NCBI GenBank assembly: GCA_022885665.1
Contig: JAGQDJ010000223.1
Location: 1 to 64,000 of the forward strand
Length of the DNA: 64,000 bases
Direction: 5' to 3'
DNA from: Triops longicaudatus
Lineage: Eukaryota > Arthropoda > Branchiopoda > Notostraca > Triopsidae
Under the pieces are notes generated by a model that saw only the letters and a program-made list of their open reading frames with translations, searched no databases and was not told the DNA's origin. Positions 50,828 to 62,828 of this stretch are shown in pieces; position 1 is the stretch's first letter; each line of letters starts with the position of its first letter. Made by a program: the position numbers and the translations under genes.

Positions 50828-53800
50828 AAGACTATACGGGAAATCGTTTTAATCCGTTCCCGAGCCCAATTCAGCTTCAAAATATCGTGTGTAAGAAACT
50901 TAAAAGATATTAATATAATTAAATTAAATGGAGTTTGTTTCATCAGGCATCTAAATTATTGTTAATTTAATAGCATGTAAGATTGTCTACAAGGGTGAGA
51001 TAATTGCTTCCATGCAATTGATACTCTAATGTAACTTCCAGACAAGATAAACACTCCCCTTTCTAGACGTCATTCAGTTTTTCTGTAATTTATCGCCTAA
51101 TCTGTTGGTTCTCCTTCCATTTGTACCAAATCGATCTAAATTGAAGCAAATTATTATTATTATTATTATTTTACAGCTAGTCGAGTATGTGCAAAATGAA
51201 GAAACTCATGACATTCCCCTCGCGGCTTAAGCTTTCAAGACAAACTCTTCACTGGCCATAACCAGTTGACTTCTTCCATTCATACTGAGCTGAAAGTCGA
51301 CAATGTAAGCTAATGAGCCTCTTCTGCTTACGTTCCTGTTCAATGGTAAGGTTCTTGTTCAGCATCTTCCCTCACTCCCCCTTTGCCAAACATTTTGGTG
51401 ATAATAATAAATAAAATAAGCTCTTTGTATGATATAAGAACGAAACCCAAATTGCGTTTATTACAACGCTCCCTGACAAAACAGAAAGTCTGGACAACGA
51501 GGCACAGACTGGAAATGCGAATAAAATGGCTATTTTCGTTCACACAATCATAGGACTTGTCTTTTGCCCCGAGGACAGTACAAAAGCTTCATTCCGATTT
51601 CGACTTCTTTTGTCGGTCTTTTCTCGTCTTCTACCTTTTCTAGGGATGTTAGGCCTTTTGCTCAAAAAGGCTACCCTAATTCCACCACTTGCACCCCTTT
51701 TATTTTGGGTCAAAGGGAAAACTTGTTTTGTTTCCGCTTCTCCCTCAATATTAAACCAACCTACACAGGATGACTCATACTTCGCTCGAACACAACTTTA
51801 GGCATTTGTTTCTAGTGTAACACCGCTCTTGAGAAAGAAAGTGCTCGCCGTCAGGTAAAAATGGCCTTTTCCGTGGAAGCTGACATCATACGCCAAAACT
51901 ACGAATGCTGTTATTGGCAGTGTTGCGTCACAAGACACTCAAAAATGCGGACCTGAGCGTGGTAATGAGTCAAGAATCGTATCCCGGGAACCGGTTTCCT
52001 TTTCCTCGTAAGTCAAGGAGCCTTGATATAAAGCACCTACAAATTCAATGTCAAACGAGTTTCTTTAAACATTGCTGGCTGCCTTTTACGTTGGCCAACT
52101 GTTTTCCTAAGCTTTTGCATGCAATGCTGTAAACTCCACGTAGCTTTCTTCCGTTCCATGATTGTTGATAGCCAAATGCAAAAAGGAAATGTCTTCGGGA
52201 ACAGGCCTGAATTTTACGAGTCGAGGGCCACGCCCCACAGTAGTTTTACGGAAATGGATTGAAAAGAATTTATGACTGACAATGGCTCATCAATGTGTCT
52301 AGACAAGTTTATTAATCTTACCTGGACGTGATTATTCGATGCTCCCGCAGTACAAAAATAAACATAATATTGACGAGTGCATGAACAGTGCTAAGGACGT
52401 GAACGATAAGGTAACAGTCTGGAATTTGCTCTTCTGATCCACGAGCAAACTCGGCTGCTATGCGCTATCTGATCCGGGAAAAAAAAGAGTACAAAGGTTT
52501 GTCGCCGCGAACTCGGGTAATCGTCAACACCAGGTCAACGATCACGCGTTAGACGGACACTGATATGGGAGTCTTGCAATCTCGCACTGAGACAACGACA
52601 AATCTCCCTTGTCACCTTTAACTTGAGCAATGCCACGTTGCAATTTCCAGCTGGGCAAAATCAATGTACAAATTGTTGAAATTTGGCCGATTTGAAATCA
52701 TTTGAACTGAACCACGTCGCCTTTCCAGACGTGTTTGACTTAATACAATTTTATAAGCTACAGCTCGTACAAAATTTATTTATTTTAAAAAGATAACTAG
52801 TAAATGAATGTTTTTAATTTTCTTTTACTTCTTCATTATTACTATTTTGCTGGGATATAATAAAGCATTACGAAGGAAAAATTTGCATCGAAATGAGCTT
52901 ATCTCCCTCTACTGTCTTTCGTGATCAACTAGCTGCTTTTCATTGGAATGAATTGTAAGATTTAGAATGAACTGATTTTGACTTGCTTTCAGACTGCTTT
53001 TGACTTCGTAAACTCCTCAATGAATAGCATATGCATTCTTGTAAGGCACCTGTGCACACTTCTCTGGGATAGGCAAATAACACAGGGAGCTCTTTACGAT
53101 TTTTTTCTAACCTTTCCCATGTGAGTGTACATTCCTATGAAAGTTTGCTACGCAACAGTTTTAAAATAAAACGAACCGAAAATGTTTTACTTCTTAACGG
53201 GTTTAAACTGAATGAACTTTCCTAACTTTTTACAAGTTAATTCACTGATCCTCGAAAAGAAATGTTAAAAAGACTGAAGATTCAATTGGACTTTGGCCAG
53301 GATTGGTGCTTCTCATTAAATCTGTCCGCTACGAACAAACTGCATATGGAGTCAAGTTTTTTCAAGGATTCTGTCTGCAACCACACAAATGCTAACATCC
53401 GCCGAGTCAGCCTAGAACCCTCTTAACACCATTTTAATAGTCCCCCTTGAGCAGGGTTAAAGGGATTCTAGGGTGACTCGAAGGATGCTGGCATTTCCTG
53501 GGAAGGTTGTAGGGAGATTTGTGGACTATTTTCTTAGTTCCCTCAAGAGGCGACAAGTTGGCTATTTGTAGGATGGTATATGTTCGACAAGAAGGAATTT
53601 ACGATGTTTGAAGTTGTGAAGAAACTGGCCTTGACCGAATTCGAGTGATGCGGAACTTACAAAGCGACCTTTGCGCGGTCTAACTAGGCCACATTACCAT
53701 AGCTAAAAAGTGAATAATAAATACCACACATGGCCCCCTGTTCAAGGTCGCAGAGAAAGGGGTGTAAAACACTGCAATGCATAAGAAGTAACGTCTAGAG

Positions 53801-55500
53801 TGTATCCATTTGTAACACATCTCTTTCCAGTGCAAGCAAAAGACTGGGCGGATTCGTTTTTTATTGATTTTTTGCATGCTTCGTACCTATGCCAAAGAAA
53901 AGGCAATTAACCTAGTAAGACTTTCCTGTCTGCAGGCTTCCGCTAAAACAACACTTTAGATTTAAAAGTAAATTAGGCTTAAAACTAGAAACTCATCTGC
54001 CTTTTTTATTTTGCAAATTCGCTGAAAAGTGCGTCACACGATATAATCAGTTCCAAGATTGAAAGTTATGTAGAGTCAAATATACCACAGAATGTTTCTT
54101 TTCAAACAGTCAAGTGAAAGCCTCTCCTTTAGCATCTTCTACAAACACGGGCCTATCGGAATGTTTCGTGCAAGGAAATCTACCTTGCGGAACAGGTGTC
54201 CGCTATAACGGAACGGTGCACCGCTATTTTTCTGGACAACGTAAGGAACTTAAAAAGCTAAGGACTTTCAATCGAACTTTTCCAAATATTTGTCTAGATT
54301 TTTTAAAAATAATATTTACAAGGCTAGAAGTTGCGCAGTTCTGTCAGATGTTGGTTTTATCGCCACGTTCCGCCACGCTGTCCTGATTCATGAGTTTTGT
54401 TATGCATACTTGCACGACCTTAGTGATCAGTGGCAACTGTTTCGTTCTTTTTTTTAACAGTACTTTTCTAGAAATTCAAGAATGATAGTCTTTTGACCCC
54501 AACAACTAATAAATGAATAAATAAACATAGAAAATCACCCTCACATTTCTGAAAAGTAAGATCTTTTAAAAGTATACCGTAAAAGCAATTAAATTACGTA
54601 CTGCAAACTGGGCACCAAAAAAAAAAAACACGTTTCAACTCGTTTTTACAAAACATGCTTTCGAAGAAATAAGCTGTGCAAGAACGCTTCAAGTTTAAAC
54701 AAAAATATCCTCATTTTAGCTTAGTTTTCCCTCGAGTATTTTCTATTTTTTTTTTTCAGAGTAAAGAAAAAAAGATTTACGCGACGAGCAAAGTACTATT
54801 GACACGTCTTAACGAAAAAAGGGACATATTGCAGACCAGGAAAAAAAGTTTACAAAACTATTAAACGAAGCTGAAGGTCATGTCACGTATTTATGTATAT
54901 CGTGTCTTACCTTTTAACACTTGCGGCGGTATAAGATACATGCTGATTTAATAGTGTACCATAATATTTCACATTAACAAGAATATCCCAGGCAAAACAG
55001 TCACAACAAAAGATTGGACATTTTCTTCCCTTTACTGCACCCGCGCGGCAATATTTTGTAACTTTTACCAAGCTTACTTCACTTATAGCTCCAGGTAACC
55101 GAAGTTTGATTAGCAGTGGTATTCAGTGGAACTCTTGGAGTGTTTAAACTGGCACAAGAATAAGCAGGAGGTCCTGATTATATATTTTTTCAAAATATTT
55201 TACAAAAAACGTTTTAAGAGTTTGTACATTTTTAAAGTTATATATAAATAAAGTCTAAATGTTTTCCAATCATTCTAAATCTTAACCTTCCTTACGTTTC
55301 AAATCTCCGATACACAGTGCATTTACGAAGCGCGTGGATTCATATAACAGGAATTTCCCCGGCAAACGTGTTAGTGCTGCCATCTATTTTGACGTTCGCT
55401 ACGCTTAATTCCTAAGATTTCTGTGTATTTACCAATGAAAACTCGAAACATTCCTTCCCACTGAGGTGATAAAAGCTTCATAGTCGGATAAATTTACAAA

Positions 55501-57567
55501 ATGACCAACCGCATAATCGACAGACTAGTTAATTTAGATGCTTATCCAAAGACTTTGGAGGATTTCCGTATTAAAACCTTCAGTGGAGCTACCGGTATCG
55601 TTTCTTAATTTATCGGCAACAAATGGTTAAATACTTATTATTTTATCCTTAGTTACTCTAATCAGTGGGATTTTGATGGCTTCACTTTTCATCGTCGAAC
55701 TCAGAGATTACTTGTCTGTTGAGTTAACCGAAGAACTATTCGTGGATACTAGTCGAATACCGAAAATGAAAATTCAATTCGATGTTATTTTTCCTACTAT
55801 AGCTTGTCCATGTAAGTTAAGTCATTCACTTTCTTAAAACTGAAATAATTCCGATACATTTTAATAAAGATTTGAGCGTGGATGCGGTCGATTCATCCGG
55901 TGAACAGCAAACTGCGATTGCAGACAACGTTTTTAAGCGGAGACTGGATTTAACAGGGAAACCTTTAGACGACCCGGAAAGGGACGTTGTGAACAGGAAT
56001 CAGACCGTTTTAGCAAGCTCCGCTGTTTCAAGTACAGAAGCAAACGTCATATGCGGTAGCTGCTATGGTGCAGAAAGCGCCGAACTCAAGTAAAGCGCAA
56101 TTCTCAAGCTTTCCAAAGCTTTGATCACTTTTTTAAGATGCTGCAATACGTGCGCCGACGTTCGAACCGCTTACAGAGCGAAAGGTTGGGCCTTTCAGCC
56201 AGAAGGCGTCGAACAATGCAAAAATGATAAGAGCCTTACCAATGATGGCGAAGCATTCAAGGAAGGCTGTCAAGTCTACGGTACTTTGGAAGTCAATCGA
56301 GTAAGTATGCGAGTTTCATACAGGAAGGAAACGAAAAGCTATTATTGACAACCCACTTAGGTAGGTGGGAGTTTTCACATTGCACCCGGGAAAAGCTACT
56401 ATGTCAGTCACGTTCATGGTAAGTATTGATGAACTTTACAATCGTGCGTCGTCTAATACTACCGTACTAGTTCATGACGTAAATCCTTACAACGCGGAAG
56501 ATTTCAACCTAACCCACCGAATACGTCACTTAGCCTTTGGTCGCTCACTACAAGGAAAGACTAATCCTATAGATGGCACGTACGTTGTAGCAGAGAAAGG
56601 TACGTCATTCTATATTTTTTTTCTATAAAATAATTACGAGATTAAAAATATAAGAAACTGTACTGTCCTATTTACGGCAGCATTGTATTTGCCAACTACA
56701 CCTAACATGGTGCCAAAGTTTATGTACGAAAACTAGCAGCAAGGAAACAAATAATTCGAGATATAAGCTCAACACCTTAAACCTGTTCCGATGGCCATAA
56801 ATGTGCCGAAGGTACCTCCACCTTGGATCATAACTTTGCCTACGCTATTGACTAGCTCTCGGCCGCGCAAACCGTACCTATAAGGGATGTGCTTCATGAA
56901 TACGAGCTTGGGTCCAAGGAACATTATGGTTACCTCAATGCGGAAAAGCCACCGAATAAACCACCTGAAGCCATGCCGACGCAAAATCCGATCATAAAGC
57001 CTGTTTTCATTCGATCCCAGCAGCTAGGGCCCGCTTGTCCATATCCACCCCCGACAGGAACCGGCATTGTTTAAATATTGAGTTTAATAGCCTGTTAAAG
57101 AAAGAAAAAAATTAGAATGCAATCTCCAACGCAGAAAATCGTATATGTGTTGTTTCCTTTTCTTTCATAGGTTCGATGATGTTTCAGTACTATATCAAGA
57201 TCGTACCTACTACCTATGTTCGAAGTGATGGCGCAACCCTGCAAACCAATCAGTTCTCAGTAACTCAGCACCAGAAAGAAGTCAATATGAAGACGGGAGA
57301 ATCCGGATTACCCGGAGTATTTTTTAGCTACGAGCTTTCTCCGCTTATGATTCGGTATAGCGAAAAGCAAAAGTAAGTTCGTTTTTAGACATAACTTCAA
57401 GGGCAGTAAGCTATTAATGCTGTTATCTTAGGTCAATTGGGCATTTCTTGACAGACGTTTGTGCGATTATTGGAGGAATTTTCACCGTCGCGGGCATCAT
57501 CGACAGTTTTATATATCGCTCATCTAAAGCACTAAAACAGAAAGTGGAACTCGGAAAATTTACGTAG
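55501..57567 (+). CDS. ERGIC3: ER-Golgi intermediate compartment protein 3
   Basis: Eight exons: 55501-55594, 55653-55811, 55870-56089, 56138-56300, 56361-56418, 56471-56599, 57171-57372 and 57432-57567; 386 residues against 383 in human. The N-terminus has DAYPKTLEDFRIKTFSGATV and a first membrane helix (LISGILMASLFIVEL). The luminal domain keeps the paired-cysteine signature (CGSCYGAESAELKCCNTC), AYRAKGWAFQP, EGCQVYGTLEVNR and SMMFQYYIKIVPT. A second helix near the C-terminus (HFLTDVCAIIGGIFTVAGII) precedes a short cytosolic tail ending KLGKFT-like. It is an Erv41/46-type cargo receptor cycling between ER and Golgi. Intron 6 (56600-57170), the largest, contains ROMO1 on the opposite strand. 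Confidence 0.96.
56769..57067 (-). CDS. ROMO1: Reactive oxygen species modulator 1 (mitochondrial inner membrane)
   Basis: Two exons, 57067-56934 and 56877-56769, with a 56-bp intron; 80 residues against 79 in human. The start is MPVPVGGGYGQAGPSCWDR, and helix 1 contains MIGFCVGMASGGLFGGFSAL. The spliced second exon gives YGLRGRELVNSVGKVMIQ followed by GGGTFGTFMAIGTGLRC, nearly identical to the family C-terminus. ROMO1/Mgr2 is a small two-helix inner-membrane protein linked to the TIM23 import channel and to ROS control. The whole gene lies inside ERGIC3 intron 6, antisense to it. Only 103 bp separate its start from ERGIC3 exon 7 and 169 bp its stop from exon 6. Phases agree and both introns have GT-AG ends. 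Confidence 0.93.
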
Positions 57568-57597
57568 TTTTCACTTAAAGTACTTGCTGCGTGTATT

Positions 57598-58826
57598 TTA
57601 CAGTGTTTTTAAGAAATCGTTGAAGTGTTGCACAGGCTGTTTGGCCACTCGCGTACAAAACTCAGAATCGTCAGGAAGCGACAGATCCAACGGAGACACA
57701 TAATTGGCTTGTGTCGGGTTGTATTGTGCTTTGCCGAGGCTTTGTAAAAATAAATGACGTTCTTTCAGTTTGAAGTCTCGTGTTGTTAACAACTGGGGAA
57801 ATTTGATAATAGTTTCGTTCGGGAGCTTGAGCAGCGTGTGGATAACTTCAAACCGTTTAATGAGCGTGTCTCGATCTGAAAAATCAAAAGAATTTTTCCA
57901 ACTGGCTTAACTTTACGAGACTTGTTACTGGTATGGAAAATACGAGGCGCATTCAGCAATAAAAGCTTCATCTCGTTGCTTTCGAACGCCATTTCTTCTT
58001 TAACAGTGAAAGCTACGGCCTAACAACACCTCGTAAGTAACCTAAACTTTCACATGCGAAATGTAATATACTTTGACGCTCCATAAGTTGAATGTGATAA
58101 GTTTCGGGTTCTTGACAGCAAGCTGTCGTACTTCCGGCCCACTCAATCCAAAGTAGGTCTGAAAAAAACCTAGTCTTCGGTCAATTCTTTCCACACTAAT
58201 CACGTAAAGGGATACGATTAAACCGAACTTTGCTGATTATCACAGAATTACCTAAAGTTGAGCCAATACGGATTTTTGGTAAGGATGGATCCTACCATTT
58301 CTCCGGTGAAATTTTTAGAATAGAGATACTCCACCCGAGATTGAAGACTATCATGGTCTTCGCGAAAAATCAACGGGTTTTTGCTTATAACCCGTCCTAA
58401 GCTGTCTGGATGAACATGATGGTCGACAAGGAACCGTAAAACAGGTGCAATATCTTCATCAAAGCGTTTCCTAAGAATTAAATTTGAAACTCCCAGCTTT
58501 TTGTCCCACTTGTGAAGCTCAACGCCTAGTTTTACGAATTCTTGAAGCAAAGGACTTTTGTTGACGTAGCTCGCTAAACTGAAGGTCGGTACGTTCTGCG
58601 GAGCTACATGTTCAAGCTCGTCAGCAACGGGAGGAAGAAGTGGATGAATGTTTGGTGGTACTTTTACGGAAGTATCTTCCTCGTTGGTCACTGTTACATC
58701 ACATGCGGTACCTTGTCTTCCCAACTCTGAATTTTTAAAGCGACTACGTAAAGACTGAGTGTAAAGATTTCGCATGATTGATATTCTTATGCGACACGTA
58801 AAACTGGGAAAGATTGCTGAGCACAT
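57598..58826 (-). CDS. MTERF3: Mitochondrial transcription termination factor 3
   Basis: Four exons: 58826-58252, 58195-58072, 58019-57929 and 57875-57598; 355 residues. The first about 60 residues are basic and Ser-rich, consistent with a mitochondrial presequence. Characteristic mTERF repeats follow: GVELHKWDKKLGV, APVLRFLVDHHVHPDSLGRV, ISKNPLIFREDHDSLQSRV, EYLYSKNFTGEMVGSILTKN, RLGFFQTYFGLSGPEVRQL, ETIIKFPQLLTTRDFKLKER and HLFLQSLGKAQYNPTQANYV. The C-terminus (PVQHFNDFLKTL) matches the human end. In animals it represses mtDNA transcription and is needed for mitoribosome assembly. Its stop lies 30 bp from the converging ERGIC3 stop. Confidence 0.95.
57749..57754 (+). promoter_or_regulatory. 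Possible ERGIC3 poly(A) signal inside MTERF3 coding sequence
   Basis: AATAAA on the plus strand, 182 bp past the ERGIC3 stop, falls within the last MTERF3 exon on the opposite strand. If used, the two mRNAs overlap at their 3' ends. Confidence 0.4.
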
Positions 58827-58912
58827 GACTAAACTTTGTTCACGTTGACGTTATATACCTTAACAATTGGACGGGATAAGGCCAAAAATATTCGTCAAAT
58901 TGTCACTACGCG

Positions 58913-59062
58913 ATGACCACAGACTCGGAAACGTTGAGAAGTGAAACGCGAAGCCCGGCGAAAACAAGACGGGGAAACCCGACCAGACTTGCTCCCAGCG
59001 CTCGAACTGAAGCGCCACATACAAATCGTCTGGCTACAGAAATCAAAGGCTTGCGACTCTAG
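58913..59062 (+). CDS. Small basic ORF of unknown status
   Basis: A complete 49-codon frame from ATG to TAG, beginning MTTDSETLRSETRSPAKTRR and ending EIKGLRL. It is Arg/Thr/Pro-rich and richer in G+C than its surroundings. The start is 86 bp from the MTERF3 start and points the other way, so the two could share a bidirectional promoter. I recognise no family. It may be a real microprotein, a first exon, or chance. Confidence 0.3.
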   Translation: MTTDSETLRSETRSPAKTRRGNPTRLAPSARTEAPHTNRLATEIKGLRL

Positions 59063-60028
59063 TATGATAAATTAAATTTAAACCGGAATGAATTGGGTAA
59101 TAATACAAATGAAATATAAAGCGTAGATGTAAGATTTCACCAACTTAAAAATAGGGCTGCTAAGTTTCAGAAGTCCGGAAATTTCAATAAGATTTTGAAA
59201 AACTGTGTCATTCAATGGGTTCCACGTCTATTTCTACTAATTCGATGCTAATCGAACTCTCAATATCTACTGCCAAATATCGCTTACCAGAAGATTTCAT
59301 AGTCCAACTGGAGAAACATTAATGGTCATCAATGAGGAAAGGCCGCTTTTACAAATTAGGTAATTTAACAAAATTTGAGAAGCACTAACCAATTTAATTC
59401 ACTACCCACCAGGACCACGAGTTTATCAAATTCTCTTTTATTTAAATTGCTATGACTAACCTATAATACCTTAGAAAAGCTCACTGGACGTGTTGTACGG
59501 GGACGAAGTGAAACACGACGAAGCAAACTGGATCCTTTCATAAAAAAATAAAATAAATAAAATCACCCGGCGTGAGCCATGCTCGTTACCGTAACCAGAT
59601 CGATTCTGCAACCTTAACTCCCATAAAATAATTTTAAAGTTACAAAGAATATCCCCAAAGGCCTCGCTTTTAGAGCACTTTGTAAATAAAATCGTCAAGA
59701 ATAAAGCGCTTGCAGTCTGCTTTAGAATAGTTTGAATGAACAACTATGGGTTGCTTGTAATCTCGCATGTCAAGTAAAGATGTACAGTGGAAACAGAGAA
59801 CACTGAAGGACGAATAACCAGCAACGAAGAGCATGTTTTACACGCCACCTCTAAGTCTAGCTTGTAACATAGTTCAAAATATGCATGCAGTTGTTTTAAT
59901 GCTTGACCTTCCCCGAATTCCACGGCTCAATATGCAAATGGAAGATAGATAAGGTATACTTTTTTTCTGCACAATAATATAGAAGACCATAACTAAACCA
60001 AAAAAAGGACTCGAAACACTCCGGTGAC
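59063..60028. other. Spacer between the small ORF and Staufen
   Basis: AT-rich with no recognisable gene. A 90-codon minus-strand frame at 59471-59743 shows no domain. The left end of the Staufen 3' UTR should lie near 60,000. Confidence 0.45.
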
Positions 60029-62828
60029 TTATTCTGCTGGAGCTTGATTTTGGGAATCAGCGTCGACGCTATCAAGGCCCACTTCAGCCAAAAATTTTAA
60101 TATACACTTCGCGGCCTAGACAAAGTTTACATAGAAAATAAAGTCTGTTACATAAGTTGTGTATTTCACCTGATCGCGAGATTCTTCCAATGTTGCCCCA
60201 ACGCCATGTTGTACTTGTGGGGGATTCGTGCTGACAGTAACTAAGGATAGATAAACGCTTCGGTTGGCTTTTGGGAAGTCTTCGTAATGGACAGTGAAGC
60301 CTTCAATTTCGGCCAAATACTTAAGTTGAATTTCAGGTCGCACACCCTACATGCACAACAATTAAAGGACTTGTATACAAAAAAACAGTAATCATTATCA
60401 CAGACCACTGAAGGAACAGATGTGGGCGGAGATTGTGTCATGGCCGGCGCTGACAATGGTTTGACTCCGTTTTCACTTTTGAACGTTTTAGGCATAACTA
60501 GAACTCCAGGAACTGGCTGCTGATTACAGCCCAGGTTTTCAGATTTATCATTCATGGTCGACAGGTTGATCTATACCGATTGATTCCGGTTTTATACTAA
60601 TCTACAAATTAAAATTTGTGATTCACCTCTTGCAGAGCATCAGCTAGCTGATTAATTGACTTTGACGAGCTTGATTCCGTCACATCGCTAGCGCATGATC
60701 TTCCACCCTCGCTGGCTAACAGTTTTTCCAACATTTTCTGGGCAGCCGCTTTCTTCGCTAACTTCTTCTTTGCTCCTGTTCCGATGCATGACTTCTGATC
60801 TACCGAAACCTACATAAAATAATTTTATTTAGCACTTCACTCAAGCTTAGAATAAAATTATACCTGAACTACGAATTCCGGCTTTCTAGGATTGCCTTTG
60901 TCAGAAATCAAGGTGAATACAGGCTCCTTTCCTTTACGAGCTTGTTGTAGCTGCATAAGTCTAGAAACGGGGTCCATTGCTAGAGCACATTCCTCGCTGT
61001 GGACCGGTGTCGTGTCCTTAAACAACATAATGTTTTTTAGTACGTCTTCATATTTCTTTCATTCTGAAAATTAATAAGGCGTACTTTGACCAAGTTCTTC
61101 GGCTTTTTCTTAGGCAAAACAGTTTTCGTTTTAATTTTACTGCCAGGAACATTGGTGGGAGGGTTCAGCATGTTGTTTTTCTTCAGTTCGTCTAACATTT
61201 TCTCCGCAGCCTTTTTCTTTGATAATTTCTTTCCACTACCTTCGCCTTCTGTCAAGAATTCGCCCAAAGTGCATTGCGTGACAAACGTACGCAAATGGGG
61301 AGGTCCAGTTTCCGACACCACTTTGAAGTCTAGCGTTAAACCACGCTTCAAAGCCACTTCGTATAAAAGAGAAATGCGGGACTTGTTTTCGCCATCTGAC
61401 ACGTCCAAGTCACTGGACACTGATCCATCTGCAACAAAAATGTTTACTTTAAATATGTTTAATTTACTTTTCTAAATATAAACCTGGCTGATCGGATTTA
61501 TCACCGGATTCCGCAACCGGGGAAGTTTTGTAATAAGCTAGTGCCTTGGCTGCAGCGTCATGTCTGGCAAGTTGGCAGGTTTGGCCTTCACCTTGAAAAC
61601 GTAAGTCATCGCCCAACGTGAGGCAGACTCGGTACAACATCGGCTGTACAGACGGTCGAAGGGGCAGGAAGCGCTGCTAATAAAGAAAGCATAATCTTAA
61701 TACTGTTAACATTCCAAAACGTTACTATTATTTCACTCAGAAAAATTATAATAAAATAACTGGTAAAACAATAACAAAATTAAGATTTGAAATAATAAGA
61801 GGTGTATACCGATGAAGGATGGTAAGGCCCACGGTTGAAACCATTATAGTTTTCTAGCTTTACATTTGAAGGGTAAGTCATGGCCTGCAAAGATAAACAT
61901 ATTACACTCAACGGTGTGATCAGGAGTATACAGCTATCAAGAGAAATACCGGTGGACCGAAGCGTTCTTGACAGCCATCAGTCAAAACCCTGCGAACTAC
62001 AAGTAAGAATTTACAAGGTTTTAGCTGATACAGCGTCTATTGCAATGATAACCATCACTTACCTAAATAAGGTTGTACTGGAGGATGTGTACCAAGCGGC
62101 ATGGGAGGTAAGGACTGATAATTAGGTCGCTGTCCTCGTTTCATAGCTAAAGCGTTCAGTTCTACAGTAGGTGTCAACGAGTTGACAGTATTAGAATTTT
62201 TCGGAGCTCCCGATTTCTGCTTTGGTGGGGGATGTGGGTAACGTGTTTCTTTCAAAGCTTGCGATGCTGCAGCATGTTGAGCTTTCTTGATACTGGGCCC
62301 CGAAGCTTTATATTCCTCAGTCCCTAATTTCAACGTAACAGTAAAAGTGCGTTTATGAGGAGGACCCGTTTCGTCCGTTAGATGATACTGATGGGAAATC
62401 TAAACGCAGATGGTATTTAATATCTTTAGATATAGTAAATACGGACAAATACCTTATTATGGCGAGCTAATTCATTGACTAGACACATGGGTGTTTTCAC
62501 TTTCGAATTACTGTCCGAAGCTTTATCACTACAGCTCGCTCGTGAATTTTCGGGTGAATCTTCGCTCATTGGTGGATGTGCCAGTACTGACATATTGTTT
62601 AGGGGCGGATTTGGGGTAATCTCGGGGGCTCGTGGACGACAATCATTGTTAAATATTCCTGAATAGATTATTTATACACAATGCAATTATTAAATATAAT
62701 TGAAAACCGAAATTACCCCCATTTCCAGGCATCCCCATCACAATCTTGTAACCACGTCCTCTGCCTCGACCAGGCGGGACTCCCATAATCATATTGCCTG
62801 GTAAGTAATTGACACGCTGAAATTCCAT
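60029..62828 (-). CDS. STAU: Staufen double-stranded RNA-binding protein
   Basis: Eleven exons: 62828-62717, 62658-62453, 62399-62079, 61884-61810, 61676-61484, 61428-61085, 61016-60864, 60809-60627, 60570-60406, 60346-60170 and 60115-60029; about 671 residues. An Arg-Gly-rich N-terminus (PPGRGRGRGYK) is followed by five dsRNA-binding domains: KTPMCLVNELARHNK to SIKKAQHAAASQAL; ELNALAMKRG to GQTCQLARHDAAAKAL; ISLLYEVALKRGL to GSGKKLSKKKAAEKML; DPVSRLMQLQQARKGKEP to GAKKKLAKKAAAQKML; and a C-terminal one (QLKYLAEIEGFTVHYEDFPK). The KKxxKxxAA helices that contact the RNA backbone are intact. It acts in mRNA localisation and STAU-mediated decay. The end of exon 3 is uncertain: a stronger donor at 62063 breaks the frame into exon 4, while a GTACAA donor at 62079 keeps it. 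The start at 62828 is the first plausible ATG. Confidence 0.94.

Larger units (their letters stand above)
44679..55500. other. 10.8-kb gene-poor spacer between PI4KB and ERGIC3
   Basis: No confident gene. Unassigned open frames include 45601-45900 (+, 99 codons from an ATG), 45125-45370 (-, 81 codons, basic, no ATG at its start) and 54114-54386 (+). None has a recognisable domain or a convincing splice partner. Repeat content includes a foldback at 49024-49115, transposon-end fragments at 46758 and 50742, and an ATT microsatellite at about 51152-51170. Confidence 0.45.
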
